64,000 nt of DNA from positions 2,540,222 through 2,604,221 of the forward strand of contig NW_017265137.1 in NCBI RefSeq assembly GCF_001638985.1, read 5' to 3'. Made by a program: the position numbers and the translations under genes. Shown piece after piece: positions 12,828 to 28,091 of the stretch. How positions within the stretch are numbered: the first letter of the stretch is position 1; every line of letters starts with the position of its first letter. The stretch is from Phycomyces blakesleeanus NRRL 1555(-) (lineage: Eukaryota > Mucoromycota > Mucoromycetes > Mucorales > Phycomycetaceae). The notes under the pieces are model-generated. The model was given only the letters and a program-made list of their open reading frames with translations, searched no databases and had not been told where the DNA came from.

Positions 12828-13480
12828 TCTGTATTAACAAGTTAAAGAAGATGAAGTTTCAAAAAAACTAAAGGAGAAAAAAGAAAAAAAAAAAAAGACT
12901 ATTTTAGCCTAAAGCCAAGAAATACTATATAAAATAAAATAAAGTAAAATAAAGTAAAATGGTTGGCTGGATATATTTATAAATATAATATTTTCCACCT
13001 CTTTCTCACTTCCTCTTTCTTCTTTTTTGCATTTTTATTTTATTTTTTTGGTCTGACCTTCCGCTATTTCTATTTTGGTGCAATCCAGTATATGCTTGGG
13101 TTGAATGTAGTACTTTTACAATAAGAATTGTAGTGTGTGCCTTGGTAAGCAAAGGCTTTGACACAGGTTTACGGCAAAAAAAAAGAAGAAGAAAAGAAAA
13201 GAAAAGTCCATGGTGTGTAAAGCTTTACGCACGGTAAACCTTACTGACATTCTTTCGCGTGTCAGCATTAGCATCATCGACAGGCTCAGATTTTGTCCAC
13301 CTGTATTTTATGTAGATACACTTTTGCTATTTTTGTAATCAAATGAATTTGTATTATTTTGAGAATAAGAAAATTGTGAATTTGCTGACGTATGTGATGT
13401 GTGGGTTATTAGATTTAAACTAATAGACATTCAGTTTGAATACTTGAATAACTGTTTAATCTAATTGTCTATAGTCTGAT
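12828..13480. other. divergent intergenic region between SEC18 and MSH5
   Basis: Bidirectional upstream region with no gene seen. It has A-rich and AAGAA tracts at 12860-12960 and 13170-13205 and a pyrimidine stretch at 12998-13060. It should contain promoters for SEC18 (leftward) and MSH5 (rightward). No confident TATA box or meiosis-specific element is assigned. Confidence 0.5.
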
Positions 13481-15535
13481 ATGACTGACACTCATTCATA
13501 TGCCAGTAGTTTGCATCAATCCAATACTCTGTACAAAGAATCCACTGAAACATTACAAACAAACAATAGTAATAGTAATTGTGGTGATGATGATGACCGT
13601 TCAGCTTTTGATAGTAGAGTTAAGGATACAATATAATAATATTGTGCACAAAAGAAAATTAAATGATGTCTGGATTAAAAGGAAACAACTATGGCTATTC
13701 AATGGAAGAATGGGAAGCTTGGGTGTGTGTACTACGACCATTTGTTCCAAACACTCTATCTGATGGAAGACACGCCTGAATCGACTAGATTTGAGTTTGT
13801 TCGCCAATGTAATTCAAATAAGCCAAGCTTTGACCTTTAAATTCTGATCTTTGATCTTGTTATTGGCTCTTTCTGGTAGTGATTGATCAAATACAGCCTT
13901 GCATCTTACTACTGACACACGATACATTTGGTTCATTCGAAACCTTACTAGAATTATGCAAGTATTCTTTATTTCGTATCTTGAAGAAGAAAAGAAAAGA
14001 ATACTTTAGATTTTAAATATATTTTTGCAGACGAGTGTATTCGTGTGGAAAAGAGATCTTTCAAGGAATTCGATTCTAGAAAAGGAAGAATCAGTCTATT
14101 GAACTGGTATATCCATCAATCGACTAGCCAAGATTTCCATAGTAGATCCCAAGCTGCAGAAGATTATAGTAACAACAACAATAACGATGATGACGACGAT
14201 GATGATAGCAAGAGAACACAAGCTATGATTAGACTAACTGGCCTTATTAATCCCCAGAGTCATATTACAGTAAATTTTCTTTTCTGTTTAAGACGATAAT
14301 AATAATACATCATTATTATTGGGTCAGCAGATAAACTTTCTATATATAAAAATTATAGATTGGATGTGCAGGTGCTCTTTTAAGCTACTTGCAGCAAATA
14401 GAGGACTGTGCTTATTCAACAACATCGAGCGGATCCAGGCTGTATCCTCTGTCCTTGAAGACCTTTACAAAGTATTAACTAATCTAATCGGTTGGCAAGC
14501 ATGTGTGTGTGTGTTTGGTTTTGTCTATTTAATAAGTATTTCAATGATTCTTAGCAAATTATGTGTACAAATCAATGCTGAAACATCAAAGTATGCAATA
14601 TCTATATATATCTATATATATATATATTAAAGAAATATATTAATAGAAAAGTGTAATTTTTATCTTTATTTTAGATCCTTGAGCCTATTTGAAAAGGATA
14701 CTCACCCGAACATGCACCAAAAGAGAGGCAAAGAAGGCTTCTCTCTGTTTGGTAACCTTTTGTGTTTTATTCTTTTCTTGATCGAATAAAACGATAATTG
14801 ATATCAACGTATCAATATATGTAAAATGACAAAATATAGGTGTTCTTGATCAAACAGTTACCCCACTGGGCCACCATCTTTTGCGCCAATGGTTACAAAG
14901 ACCAAGCCTAGACATCAGCCTTATCAACACAAGACATTTGTCTGTAGAATATTTCTCGGGTCACGGAAGAGCCGAAATGGTAAAAGAGCTGGTTGGATAT
15001 CTTGGAAACATCAAGAATGTGGCTCGTCTCTTGGCAAACATTAGGGAACATCGCGCAACTCACAACGAATGGAACCAATTACTCAACGTAAATAAATAAA
15101 TAAATAAATAAATACCAACATTAAAGATATTATAATTTATTTATTTATTTTTATTCTTATGATTCTTATTATGATTATAGTTTGCCTATTATGGTATTCG
15201 TATCAATGGTCTGTTTAAGCATTCTCCACAATTACCTATTATTTCCAAGGTAATGTTAAATACACAATCTACACATATGCACACATACGTAAATCCTTGC
15301 TTCTAGATACAAGCCATAGATAAACACCTGTTGAGAACTCTTGGTACAGATATAAATGATACAGTAAGTCCATTAATATATATTTATTTATTTATTAATT
15401 ACACCCAGACTTAATGAATACAAAAATCATCTTTGGCTTATTATTGCCACACGCATAAAAAGATTGACTTTGGACAGAGCTCGACTGAGAATAGAGTGGT
15501 AGTGAACACCAGAATCAACAAGGTAATTTAATGTC

Positions 15536-15570
<35 letters not shown>

Positions 15571-17882
15571 ACTTGTATTTGTTATAACAAGGATCTCGAT
15601 CTATTAAAAAAGAAATACGAAGCCCTCGATGATTATCTGGTACGAAGAACATGCTTGTGTTATATAAGCATTTATTTCTTGTCGATCATTTTTATTTATT
15701 TAATTATTTATTTACAGCTCAGTATTACACAAGATATGAGTGCTGATATGCCCATTGGCATTGGTGCCATGTTGAATGTGGTGTACTTTCCACAGCTTGG
15801 CTTTCTTGTCACACTACCGTACACTATTACATCCTACCCAAAAGACTTTGAGCTACAAGTAACTAAAGATCATATATATATATATATTATTGTAAGATAT
15901 TATAGATGAACTGAAAATAATAACAATAATATTCTTTCTTGTTTAGTTTACAACAGGGGAAAATCTTTATTTCAAGAACCCAAAGACAAAAGGTAAGATC
16001 TTGTCATTTGTTTAAAGAAGTAAATTTATTTATTTGTCTATTGTGTAGAGCTGGATCAAGATATTGGTGATGTACATGCTATGATGATAGGCAAGTTTAA
16101 ACAGACCAAAGTATACAAAATTTATATATATATATAGACAAAGAAGTGGAGATTATTCAGGCCCTGTCTGAGCGTACAATTGAAGCCAAACAAATGCTTT
16201 TGGAAACAGCAGAAATATTGGCTGAATTAGACTGGTAACAAAACAAAAAACAAAATTGGTTTTAATGTATATCTAATCATCATCTTCAAAGCCTCGTTTC
16301 ACTTGGACTTGTGGCTAGACAGAACAACTATGTAAAGCCGGAGATGACTAACGAAGATAAACTTTGTATTATCCAAGGAAGGAAAGTATAGGCGAGATGG
16401 TACAAAAGAAAAGAAAAAAAAAGTTTATTATTATTATTATTATTATAATAATTGTATTATATTAATATACGGTATTATTATTGGTATTTGCTGATATTCC
16501 CGATATACTTTGTGACACATAGACACCCTATTCAGGAATTGTGGGTTGATCGATTTATTCCAAACGACACCCGTCTTCGTCAGGCTTCCTTTAGTGCCGA
16601 ACAGCAGTCAACAATTGACCAAGACGGGGTTGGGCCAGGGAAGGTGATGGTCTTGAGTGGAGCAAATTATTCTGGGAAAAGCGTATATTTAAAACAGGTT
16701 AGAAATACCAAGAAAATTAAAAGAAGAGGGATATAATTGTTTTGTGTTTAAGACGTACAAATATTTTGAGATTCAAAATACCAAAGCAAAATAAGAGCAA
16801 TGACTATTATTATTTGCACACACCTGTAGGTTGCGTTGATCACTTTTATGGCTCATATTGGCAGGTAAGTGTCTAATTTGTACCAAAAGGAAATAATAAT
16901 TAAAAAAAAAAGGTTGAATTAGTTTCGTACCTGCTTCACATGCAACTATTGGTTTGACGGATAGAATATTTACACGCATCCAGACATCAGAGACGATTTC
17001 ACAAGCAAGATTACAAGTCTATTTTCGAATATCAATATTAATATCATTAACAATCTATAGGTTCAAAGTGCATTTTCATATGATCTACAGCAACTTCTTC
17101 AAGCAATAACTTACTCTACCAGCCATAGTCTGGTCATTATTGATGAGTTTGGCAAGGTATTAAAACTAAAGACCATTATCAGTCATATAATATAAAATCA
17201 CATAGGGAACATCATCTTCGGATGGTATTGGACTATTCTGTGCAGTATTGGAAGAGTTTCTATCCAAAAAAGCCCGGTGCCCAAAAGTGATTGCGAGTAC
17301 TCACTTTCATGGTAAATATTTATTTATTTATTTATTTTATTTTATTTTATTTTATTTTATTTTGGTTATAGAGATCATATCTAGGCAACTACTGCGCCCT
17401 GATGGATCGATTGGCTTCTACACCACACAGATCATCATAAATCAGCAAACCAATGGTTCTGAATCTGAACCTTGTGAAACAGATAGAGTCAAAGACATTG
17501 TGTTTCTGTACCAGATAGTTCCTGGTGTAGGGTTGAGTGGCTCATACGGTGCTTGGTGTGCATCACTTGCAGGAATACCACCTAAAACTGTCAACAGAGG
17601 TAAGATTGTTTTATTGTTTTTTTTATAAACCAAGACAAGAAAGAAAGTAAAGGAGATAATCTAATATTTACAGGTGTAGCGTTGTACTTGTCAGACAGGT
17701 TTGGTAGTCAACAGCCAATCGAACCGCTTGAGAGTGAACGGGAGTTTGGTATATTTAAACAGCTGGAAGACTACAGTGAGGAGTTCCTGATGATCCCTGT
17801 GAGGAAGGACAGCCAGGGTCTTACACAACACCGAGATTTGATCAAATCTATAAGTGATTTGTTCTCAATAAACCAAGAATAA
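13481..17882 (+). CDS. MSH5: MutS homologue 5, meiotic recombination protein
   Basis: Subunit of the Msh4-Msh5 clamp that stabilises meiotic crossover intermediates; nuclear. About 25 exons were traced, including 13481-13618, 13682-13808, 13880-13975, 14031-14269, 14359-14471, 14555-14590, 14675-14751, 14840-15087, 15718-15858, 16138-16234, 16292-~16381, 16523-16697, 16830-16864, 16923-17004, 17061-17156, 17206-17311, 17372-17599 and 17674-17882. The length is about 884 residues. MSH5-type features are KLGCVYYD near the N-terminus, GKEGFSLFG and HLLRQWLQRPSLD in the lever region, and PQLGFLV. The ATPase has Walker A GANYSGKS (near residue 620), IDEFGKGT (Walker B) and ASTHFHE. Two introns have GC donors (16091 and 17005). 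The junction after 16381-16385 is irregular: family sequence GRHP needs an exon end at 16381, where there is no GT or GC. Assignment to MSH5 rather than MSH4 rests on the FGKGT and SFVPA blocks and the lever region. Confidence 0.88.
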
Positions 17883-20520
<2,638 letters not shown>

Positions 20521-21309
20521 ACAAATCAATGATTACAATATGATACAACATCATCCATAACTCATCAATCATCATTACACACCGAACGAAACCACATCCC
20601 CATATATCACCACACCACACCACACCACACGAACACGAACACGAACACGAACACACAAACAAACATACATACATACATACACTTTCTCTCTACACCTACC
20701 TACCTACCTACCAATTTGTTTACTTATTTACTCGCTTATTTACTTACTTAATTACCTACTTACCTACTTACCTACTTACTTACTTACTTACTTATTTGCA
20801 CACGCACAAAAGGGAACAAAATAATAAGAAGAAGAGCTAGAACTAGAAGAACAAAATAATGAAGTATTTAGCAGGTCGATTCTGTTTATTTGTCTTCTCT
20901 TTTCTTTTAATTTTAATTCTAATTTTCTACTTCGACTTCTATTGTTCTAGACATATAATTTCTTTACCTTTACCTCTATACATTTTAATTCATCTAGTGC
21001 ATTTATAATATCGTTCTTCTTCTAATTTATAGCCATATTATTACTACCAAATATAAATAATACATTCAATGTACCAAATATTACTTATTTAAATTTGCCT
21101 ACTCGCCTATAAAATATTGTGAATGTGGCGAATATATGAATGTTATGTATGTCTCAAGAACACCAAAAAAAGTCTATAAATACTATTATGTTAAGAGTAT
21201 TTATATTTTCATATTGGTGCTTCTTTGGATACCTTTTACTTTGTAATCAAGTATTAATTCACTCGGCAATTAATTAAGGCTTTTTTTTTTATATATTTTA
21301 TTTCATTAT
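20521..21309. other. convergent intergenic region with tetranucleotide repeats
   Basis: Lies between two convergent genes. 20610-20800 is made of CACAC, CGAACA, TACA, TACC and TTAC short tandem repeats on the plus strand. The rest is AT-rich with no gene. Confidence 0.6.
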
Positions 21310-22774
21310 TTATACAATCTTAACCAAATTACACAAGATATCCTCAACTGCATCCGTGTATCCCAGATGTCCATCCAGATCCAATTCAATATTCTCAATT
21401 CGATTGATTTGTACAGGTTCCAGTCCAGCAACACTAGTATCTAGAGAATGAAGGCGATACACAAATGCTAATACATATATACGTATGGTTTTACAAAAAA
21501 AAACTCGTTAATATACACATAATGTATATATATAACAGTCTTTACCTAGTACCCAGTCCTTGGAAGTATAACAATTTACAAATCTACCAGATACTGTAGA
21601 TACAATTTCGTTCCATGTCTGTTGTTCATGACATGAAATAGGAGCACCCATCAATACCACGTTGTCTACTATTCCTTCACAACCTCGATCGAACAACTCT
21701 TTTAGACAGTGCCAGATCACAATAGTTCCACAGCTATATCCAATCTATAAATCCAATATATATGTTTCATTCTTTATTAATATATGCATTTATCTGCTTG
21801 TCTTTAGAGTATATATCCTTGAAAACAGATAAATAGACTTACCAGATTGCATGGTCTGTTACCCTGAACACGTTCCTGCAATACATCCGCTAAAACTGTA
21901 GATAGCGAATATTATTATTATCATTATTGTTAGCTCAGAGATAAAGAAATATAAAATGTATTTGTAAACTTACTTAGACCTGCTTTACGAGATCTGTCAG
22001 AAGCAATTTGCCATGGATTATCAATTACATCTGCAATTGATAGTAAAGTGGCTGGCAAAGCAACAGCAGCTATATATATATATATAGAGAGAGAGAGAGC
22101 CACACAAATATACACGCACGAACCAAAACAAAAAACAAAAACAAAGGTAAGTATTCGAGTAATTGGTTGTCAGGCACACTTTACCAAATACAGCACGAAG
22201 AACAGTTTGTTTGGCAACTTCCACACCAGCGTATTTTGCTGCCTGGCTAGTAACAAATCGTCTAAAAGAATGGCCTAGCGTGAGGAGGGCTTCAGTCTCA
22301 TAGGAAAGACAGTAAATATCACTATTGATTCCTTTTCGAGAAAACGCATCTGCCCATGGTGCCTTGTTTTTTTTGTTATAAATCAATTATAAGAACATGT
22401 CATTAATTCAATATATCTATAATAATAATAATACTATTATTATTATTATTACCTCGACTTCTTCTTTACTTTCTGCCAAGAATCCAGTAATACATATAGT
22501 ACACTATAAAATGAAATCCAACAGAGGCAAGCAAACAGTGATCATTAGTATTATAGCTACCAAAACCCGGAATTTGGTATTCATGTATAGAAAGCGACCT
22601 ACACTGAGTGCTGGAATAGGCGGTAAATCTGAGTCATTAAGAATCTGAACAAATTCGAATTCTTCTAGACCCCTTGTTCGTCTGTGCATTTTCCACCCTA
22701 TTATTATGTATTATATGTATTTTTTCAATTAAAGTTAATTCCTTTATCCCGGCTTCTTGTTTTATTGCATAAAG

Positions 22775-22807
<33 letters not shown>

Positions 22808-24150
22808 TGTGTGCGTATTGAATTATATGTTTGCTTACCTGCCAATCCACCACCTTTATTGTTGGTAAAGAGTTACATGCACGGTTTAATATTAAGTATG
22901 GCACACGGAATTTTATTTGTGTGTGTGTGTGTGTGTGTAAAAGTAATATGGGTGACTATTAGTATACCAATGTTTTTACTATACTTTTTGGTCTCGCAAA
23001 TTACCTGTCAGTCCAAATAGACTTGTGATAAGAGCTACTCCACCAGCAGTAGCAAAGAAAGTAGCACCTGTCAACCCTATTTGATATATTTGTTAATTAT
23101 TTGATGATTTGTTTAACTAAACAGACAGCTATAGAAAGCATGGCATGTCATGCGATGGCATATACGTTTTATATCTTTTTATTTTACCTGCTACAAGTGG
23201 TGCTACGAGTGGTGCTGCCAATCCTCCAGTCAAAGCTATATATATATATATATATGCAATGCAAATTTATATTCATATAAAATTAAGATATTCAAACAAC
23301 GCATTTTCCTTATTTTAATCTTACCAATTACGGCACCACCACCAATAATGCCAGCTCCAGTAGCTAACCAACGAAATGCCTTTTTCTTGTTATTAGTTTC
23401 ATCCATAGCCTTTTGTGCCTGCCGTCCCATGCCAGCAACACGATCAGAATCTGAGTCTGCTTTAGAAGCTTCTTGAAGAGCAAAGTACATCTGTTGACCG
23501 ATACTTCTTTCGACTGCGCACATATCACCCGTATCAAGACCCAAAAGTCGGGTCAAGGCAAAAAAGAAGCATCGAGAACGAGCATCATATATAATTCCAC
23601 TCTTTCTAGATAAATAAATAAATTGATATATGAATACCCCCTTCTCTCTCTCCTTTTTGTTGTTACTGTAGTTGCTGTTATCGTTTGCTTACTCATAATC
23701 AACTTTGTCCAGTTGCAAGGCTATTGCCAATAAATCTGTCAAGATATCAATTCGAATGTCGGAATCTTGCCTTGACAAAAGAGATAATGCGTCTTCGAAA
23801 GCATATGGTGTTGATTCTGGTAATCAAGGAATTGTAAATGATCAATATCATTATCTGTTAGAATAACTAGACTTTGTATTTTCTTCTCTCTTTATATATA
23901 TATATATATATGCGTGTGTGTGTGTGTGTGTGTGTGTGTTTATACCAGTTTCTAGCTGCGACAAGTCAAGGTGATCGAGTAAAAGGTCCCACCATGTCAT
24001 TCCCCAGGAACGATGAACAATAGGATCGACAAGGCTGAGGGCCTGCCCTGAAACCCGGGCAATCGCAAGTCTTTGTTGGTGATTCCAATTATCAATGGAC
24101 ATTTGAATGGGATTAGTTGGTTTATGATTCGACCCGGTCATTTTCAGCAA
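21310..24150 (-). CDS. DUF726/TMCO4-family membrane protein with hydrolase-like motif
   Basis: Family includes metazoan TMCO4 and yeast YFL034W (Mil1), a Golgi/endosome adaptor-associated protein with a lipase-like fold; the substrate is unknown. Thirteen exons: 24150-23946, 23816-23693, 23605-23325, 23235-23188, 23076-23005, 22853-22839, 22697-22603, 22503-22453, 22362-22185, 22069-21974, 21895-21843, 21744-21546, 21440-21310. They total 515 residues with consistent phase. An N-terminal helical region is followed by Gly/Ala-rich hydrophobic stretches (AGIIGGGAVIG, GLAAPLVAPLVAG, ATFFATAGGVALITSLFG) that look membrane-embedded. Then come the family block EEFEF, CITGFLAES, and the nucleophile-elbow-like GYSCG (GxSxG). 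GRFVNCYTSKDWVL and the C-terminal DGHLGY with His follow. One exon is only 15 nt. The start could also be the ATG at 24139-24141, three codons in. Confidence 0.88.
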
Positions 24151-25828
24151 GTTAGTGGGTATTTATATTTATATATATTTATATATTTTAAAATATAAAA
24201 TAAGGTATTTTAAGGGATATATATAAAAGGGGGGAAGAGAAGATTGGAGGAACAAGCCTAGAATTTATTTAGAATTATGACGTCGAGAACACGAATGAAA
24301 TAAGAAACCAAAAAAAAGAGAGAATAAGACCAAGACCAAGACCAATATATATATATTAGTTCCAAAAGATAATAAAGAATAAGAAACCTCTTTCAAGAAC
24401 ACACACACGCATATATATATATATCTTTATAATTGCTCATCTAATTTATAGTTATTCTCACAAGAAGTACATAGTAATAAATAAAAAGTCAAGTACCAGA
24501 AGATAGAATGCTATACTTTTGTTTTTGTAAACAGCATTTAAATTTAAAGTATTTTAACATTTTTACTTTTATCCCAATGTTATCTTGTGTAATATTACAC
24601 CTTTACTTATCTATAGATATCTCTTTAGAATCTCAAATGTTCTGCTAGTGTGTATGTGTGTATGCAAGGTATTTCAATGGCATTAGAAATATCTTTTTGA
24701 TAACCAAGATTTGATATCAAGTAGTAGCTATTTTAGCTTGGATAAATCTATCAGCCTTTCGATAATTACGCTCCAAATAAGGAAGTAACAGAAAAGTCAT
24801 TGATGTTGCATAAAACAAAAGTTTGTCCAACATATTCTTTACTTAATTCTTTAGTAATTGTTTTTTTTGTTATTTTATATTTAATTATTATTCATTTAAC
24901 TCGGCCTTCCATGACAGCCTTGTTTTTCATGCAATCCCAAGTTTAACTCACTCAAACCTCCAACCACCAGACCTTGACTGTATGATAATAAAAGTCATAT
25001 CCTTTTTATTTTTTTCGTGTGGCTCTCTTACTTATCAGCTCACATCCATAAACCTGGGCTGAATCTTCCAATAATGGCTTTGGACCTGGTATAATGCAAG
25101 CTACCGTATAAATAAATAAAAAATCACACACACACATTCTAAAAAATATATATATATACTTCGCTCGCCCAACTATAAAAAAAATAGGGACATTGGTGAG
25201 GCTTTATAATTTGTTAAAGTCCGATATACTAAATATGGATGCTTATAAAACATTTTTTGTCGGAGAGATATTTACTATTTATGGTCTACATTTGGTAAGC
25301 AATGCTTGCAGGAGAACTATTAGTACTAAACTCACAAACAATTACCATAAAATCTAGTTAATCAAAGGTTCGTTGGTTTATTATTATTATTAAAAAAATA
25401 GCTGTATTTCCTGTAGGCTTTTAGGTGTTGACAAATTAATGAAATTATTAACTAATACGATATAAAATAAGTAGTTAAATAATAAGTATAAATATATATA
25501 AAAAAAAAAGGATATTAATACTTTTACAAGCATACATTCAAAACACATATTGCCATTTTTTAGGATAGCAATATAGTGAGGTTGGTATAAAAATAAAGGG
25601 AAATTATTGGCTGATAGTGTTTATAAATTTTTAAGAAAATATAGAAATTTCGTGTTTTTCAAAGTCAATGTTTCTTTATATGGATAATGTTATCGTCTCT
25701 AGAATATATATATATATATATATATGTAATGTTTCACCAAGGTCTTTACTTGTTATTTATTTATTTAATTAATTTAATTATTTCTGTTTCTCAAATCTCA
25801 AATCTCTTCTCTTCTTCCCTTCTCTACA
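24151..25828. other. divergent intergenic region, AT-rich, no gene seen
   Basis: About 1.7 kb between the DUF726 gene and DCN1, which diverge. It contains (TA)n and (CA)n tracts (24345-24425, 25120-25160, 25705-25725) and a CT-rich leader just before the DCN1 ATG. No conserved coding frame is visible on either strand. Confidence 0.6.
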
Positions 25829-27730
25829 ATGCCTCCCAAAAGAAAAACTCCTGCACCAAAAGCAACAAAATCAGACAATTTAGGTACCGAACCACCAGTC
25901 AAAAAGGCACGCGCCGCACCAGCAAAAAAACCTTTGACAAAAAAAACCGGAACTACTAGAGCAAAGTAAGTTCAGTAAACACATAATTATCATATTAGAA
26001 AGACAGGATGAAATTAGAAGTGTGTGTGTGTGTGTGTGTGTTATTTTCTTTTAGCAATTATATAAACCACTCAATAGAAGAAGAAGAAGAATGTAAAAGG
26101 ATCGTAGAGAATCTTGCAAAAAAAAACAAAACAAAAATAACTGAAAAATACAATTAAAAGAAATTTGATACTAATATTTTAATACATCCATTAAATCGTT
26201 TACATTCACTATATAATTATGCACGATTCTGATTCTGATCCTGATTCCCTTCATAATTCTAATTACCATTATAATTACCATTACCATTATTATTATTATT
26301 ATTGCAATTATCATTGCCTTTATTTATTTATTTATTGTCATTTACAAGAAAATCAACACCGGTAAAGAAACATAATAAAGCATTTGTGGACATGTTAAGA
26401 GTTTACAGACCAAACAAGTTGACACACTCAAAAAATGCACCAAATAAAAACAACAACGGCAACAACAACAAAACAAAAATTCAATTTCGAATTATGAATA
26501 TTAGGAAAAGCCAGGTTTTCAAGAAAATATTGCCCGAGAATGGTTCGAACGCTATAGAGATCAAGACGAAACGGATATGATCACACCAGAGGGAACACAA
26601 CAATTCTTTGAGGATATTGGTGTATCTTTGGAAAGCGTAAGACTATCATATATAGGAATACGATATGCATACATCATAATAAACTAAAACTATCGTCAAA
26701 CTCATACATTTTGGGATCAATAGACAATGCCGATTATTATTGGTTGGAAGATGCAAGCCATTAGGATGGGTAAGTTTCTGATCTTAATTATGTATATTAA
26801 AATAAAATAAAAAGTAAATCAAATCAAATCAAATCAAGTCAAGTTAAATTCAATGAAAATAGTGATTGATAACTATAATTATAATAATCATAATAATACG
26901 AGATATTATTTAATTAGGCTTCTTTAGTTTGACTGAATGGATGAATGGATTACGTGAATTAAGGTGAGGGAAAATAATATTGTCATTGAATTTAAGCTAA
27001 ACAGGAATTGTATACATATATATATATTGTGGGGGTTGGTTTCTTTAGAGTCGATTCTATCAACAAGTTCAAAGACATATTACCCAATCTACAAAATATG
27101 GTGCAAATAGACAATGAATTTAAGAAGCTATACCTGTTCTCTTTTGGATTTGCAAAGACGGCTGGTCAAAAAAGCATGGATGTAGAAGTAAGTTGGAAAT
27201 CAAGAGAAAATGAAATGTGTAGGGCTTACTAATAAGATGCATGTAATATACTTGGTTCCTTTTTGTTATTATTTTCAGACAGCAACAGCTTTGTGGCAGA
27301 TCCTTTTACAAGATAAATATCCGCACATCTCGTCATTCCTTGAATTTCTTCAAGTAAAGTATAACATGATAGGATCTTTGTGTCTTTGTTTTTTTTTACA
27401 TAGATTAATATTTAATCTTGTGGTTGCTTAATAGGAAGTTAAGCCAGTTAAAGTGATTAACAAAGGTAAGATTTAAGCAATGTGTCAAGGTGTTTGCTAA
27501 TAAAGAACACTGCATTTTGTCTCCTTTTCTTATTTTCATACTAGATCAATGGTCAAATATTTTAGAGTTTGTCAAGACTGTCCCTGTAGACCTTTCAACC
27601 TATGACGACAGTTCTTCATGTAAGAAAATAATAGTCATCACCTCAACTTTATTATATACTCATCTTCACTCTCTCACCAACAGGGCCTGTTCTCTTGGAT
27701 GATTATGTGGCATGGAAGCGGGGGAAGTAA
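25829..27730 (+). CDS. DCN1: Dcn1-like cullin neddylation E3 (DCUN1D)
   Basis: Scaffold-type E3 that promotes NEDD8/Rub1 transfer from Ubc12 to cullins. Ten exons: 25829-25965, 26349-26361, 26505-26636, 26724-26769, 26918-26963, 27049-27187, 27279-27353, 27435-27465, 27545-27619, 27684-27730; 246 residues in frame. The N-terminus is a basic Lys/Pro/Ala-rich tail with nuclear-localisation character (MPPKRK, PPVKKARA), as in DCUN1D4/5, with no UBA domain. The potentiating-neddylation domain is complete: REWFERYRD, TPEGTQQFFEDIGV, IIIGWKMQA, FSFGFAK, INKDQWSNILEF, YDDSSSWPVLLDDYVAWK. The 13 nt second exon is an inference that restores phase. Another possible exon around 26055-26090 was not used because it creates a stop. 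Confidence 0.9.
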
Positions 27731-28091
27731 TTCATCATAATGTACCCAATATAATATAATATAATATAATATAATATAATATAATATAGTATAATATAAT
27801 ATAATATAATACAGTATAAAATAAAGCCACTAGACAACAATAAGCCAAAGAAGAAGATAAAGGCAGAGTTTACATAGCTCGTTTACCTAATTAATAATAG
27901 ACCAAGAAATAAAGCAAGTCAAACAGAATAAAAACAGAGGGAGCTAATATATATATATATACATATGTGTGCGTGTGTTTGTATAAGATGATGAATGAGG
28001 GATGGAGATCATTGTGACGAGCCATTGGACTGGGTTTCAATAATCTTACAAAAAAGAGGAGAAAGTGGATGTGGTTTGATAGACAGACGCC
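27731..28091. other. intergenic with (TATAA)n array
   Basis: Downstream of DCN1. Dominated by the pentanucleotide array at 27749-27811, then AT-rich sequence with a (TG)n stretch near 27965. No gene seen. Confidence 0.6.
27749..27811. repeat. (TATAA)n minisatellite
   Basis: About twelve near-perfect TATAA units with two single-base variants (TATAG, TACAG). It begins just after the DCN1 stop codon and so probably lies in its 3' UTR or terminator region. Confidence 0.8.

Noticed and set aside
13481..17882. MSH4 rather than MSH5
   Set aside because: KLGCVYYD, GKEGFSLFG and the SFVPA/GLTDRIFTRIQT blocks match MSH5-type order better. MSH4 was the first impression from the N-terminus alone.
27749..27811. 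(TATAA)n array considered as a centromere or origin element
   Set aside because: Only ~63 bp, adjacent to a gene end, and similar A/T short tandem repeats occur throughout the window.
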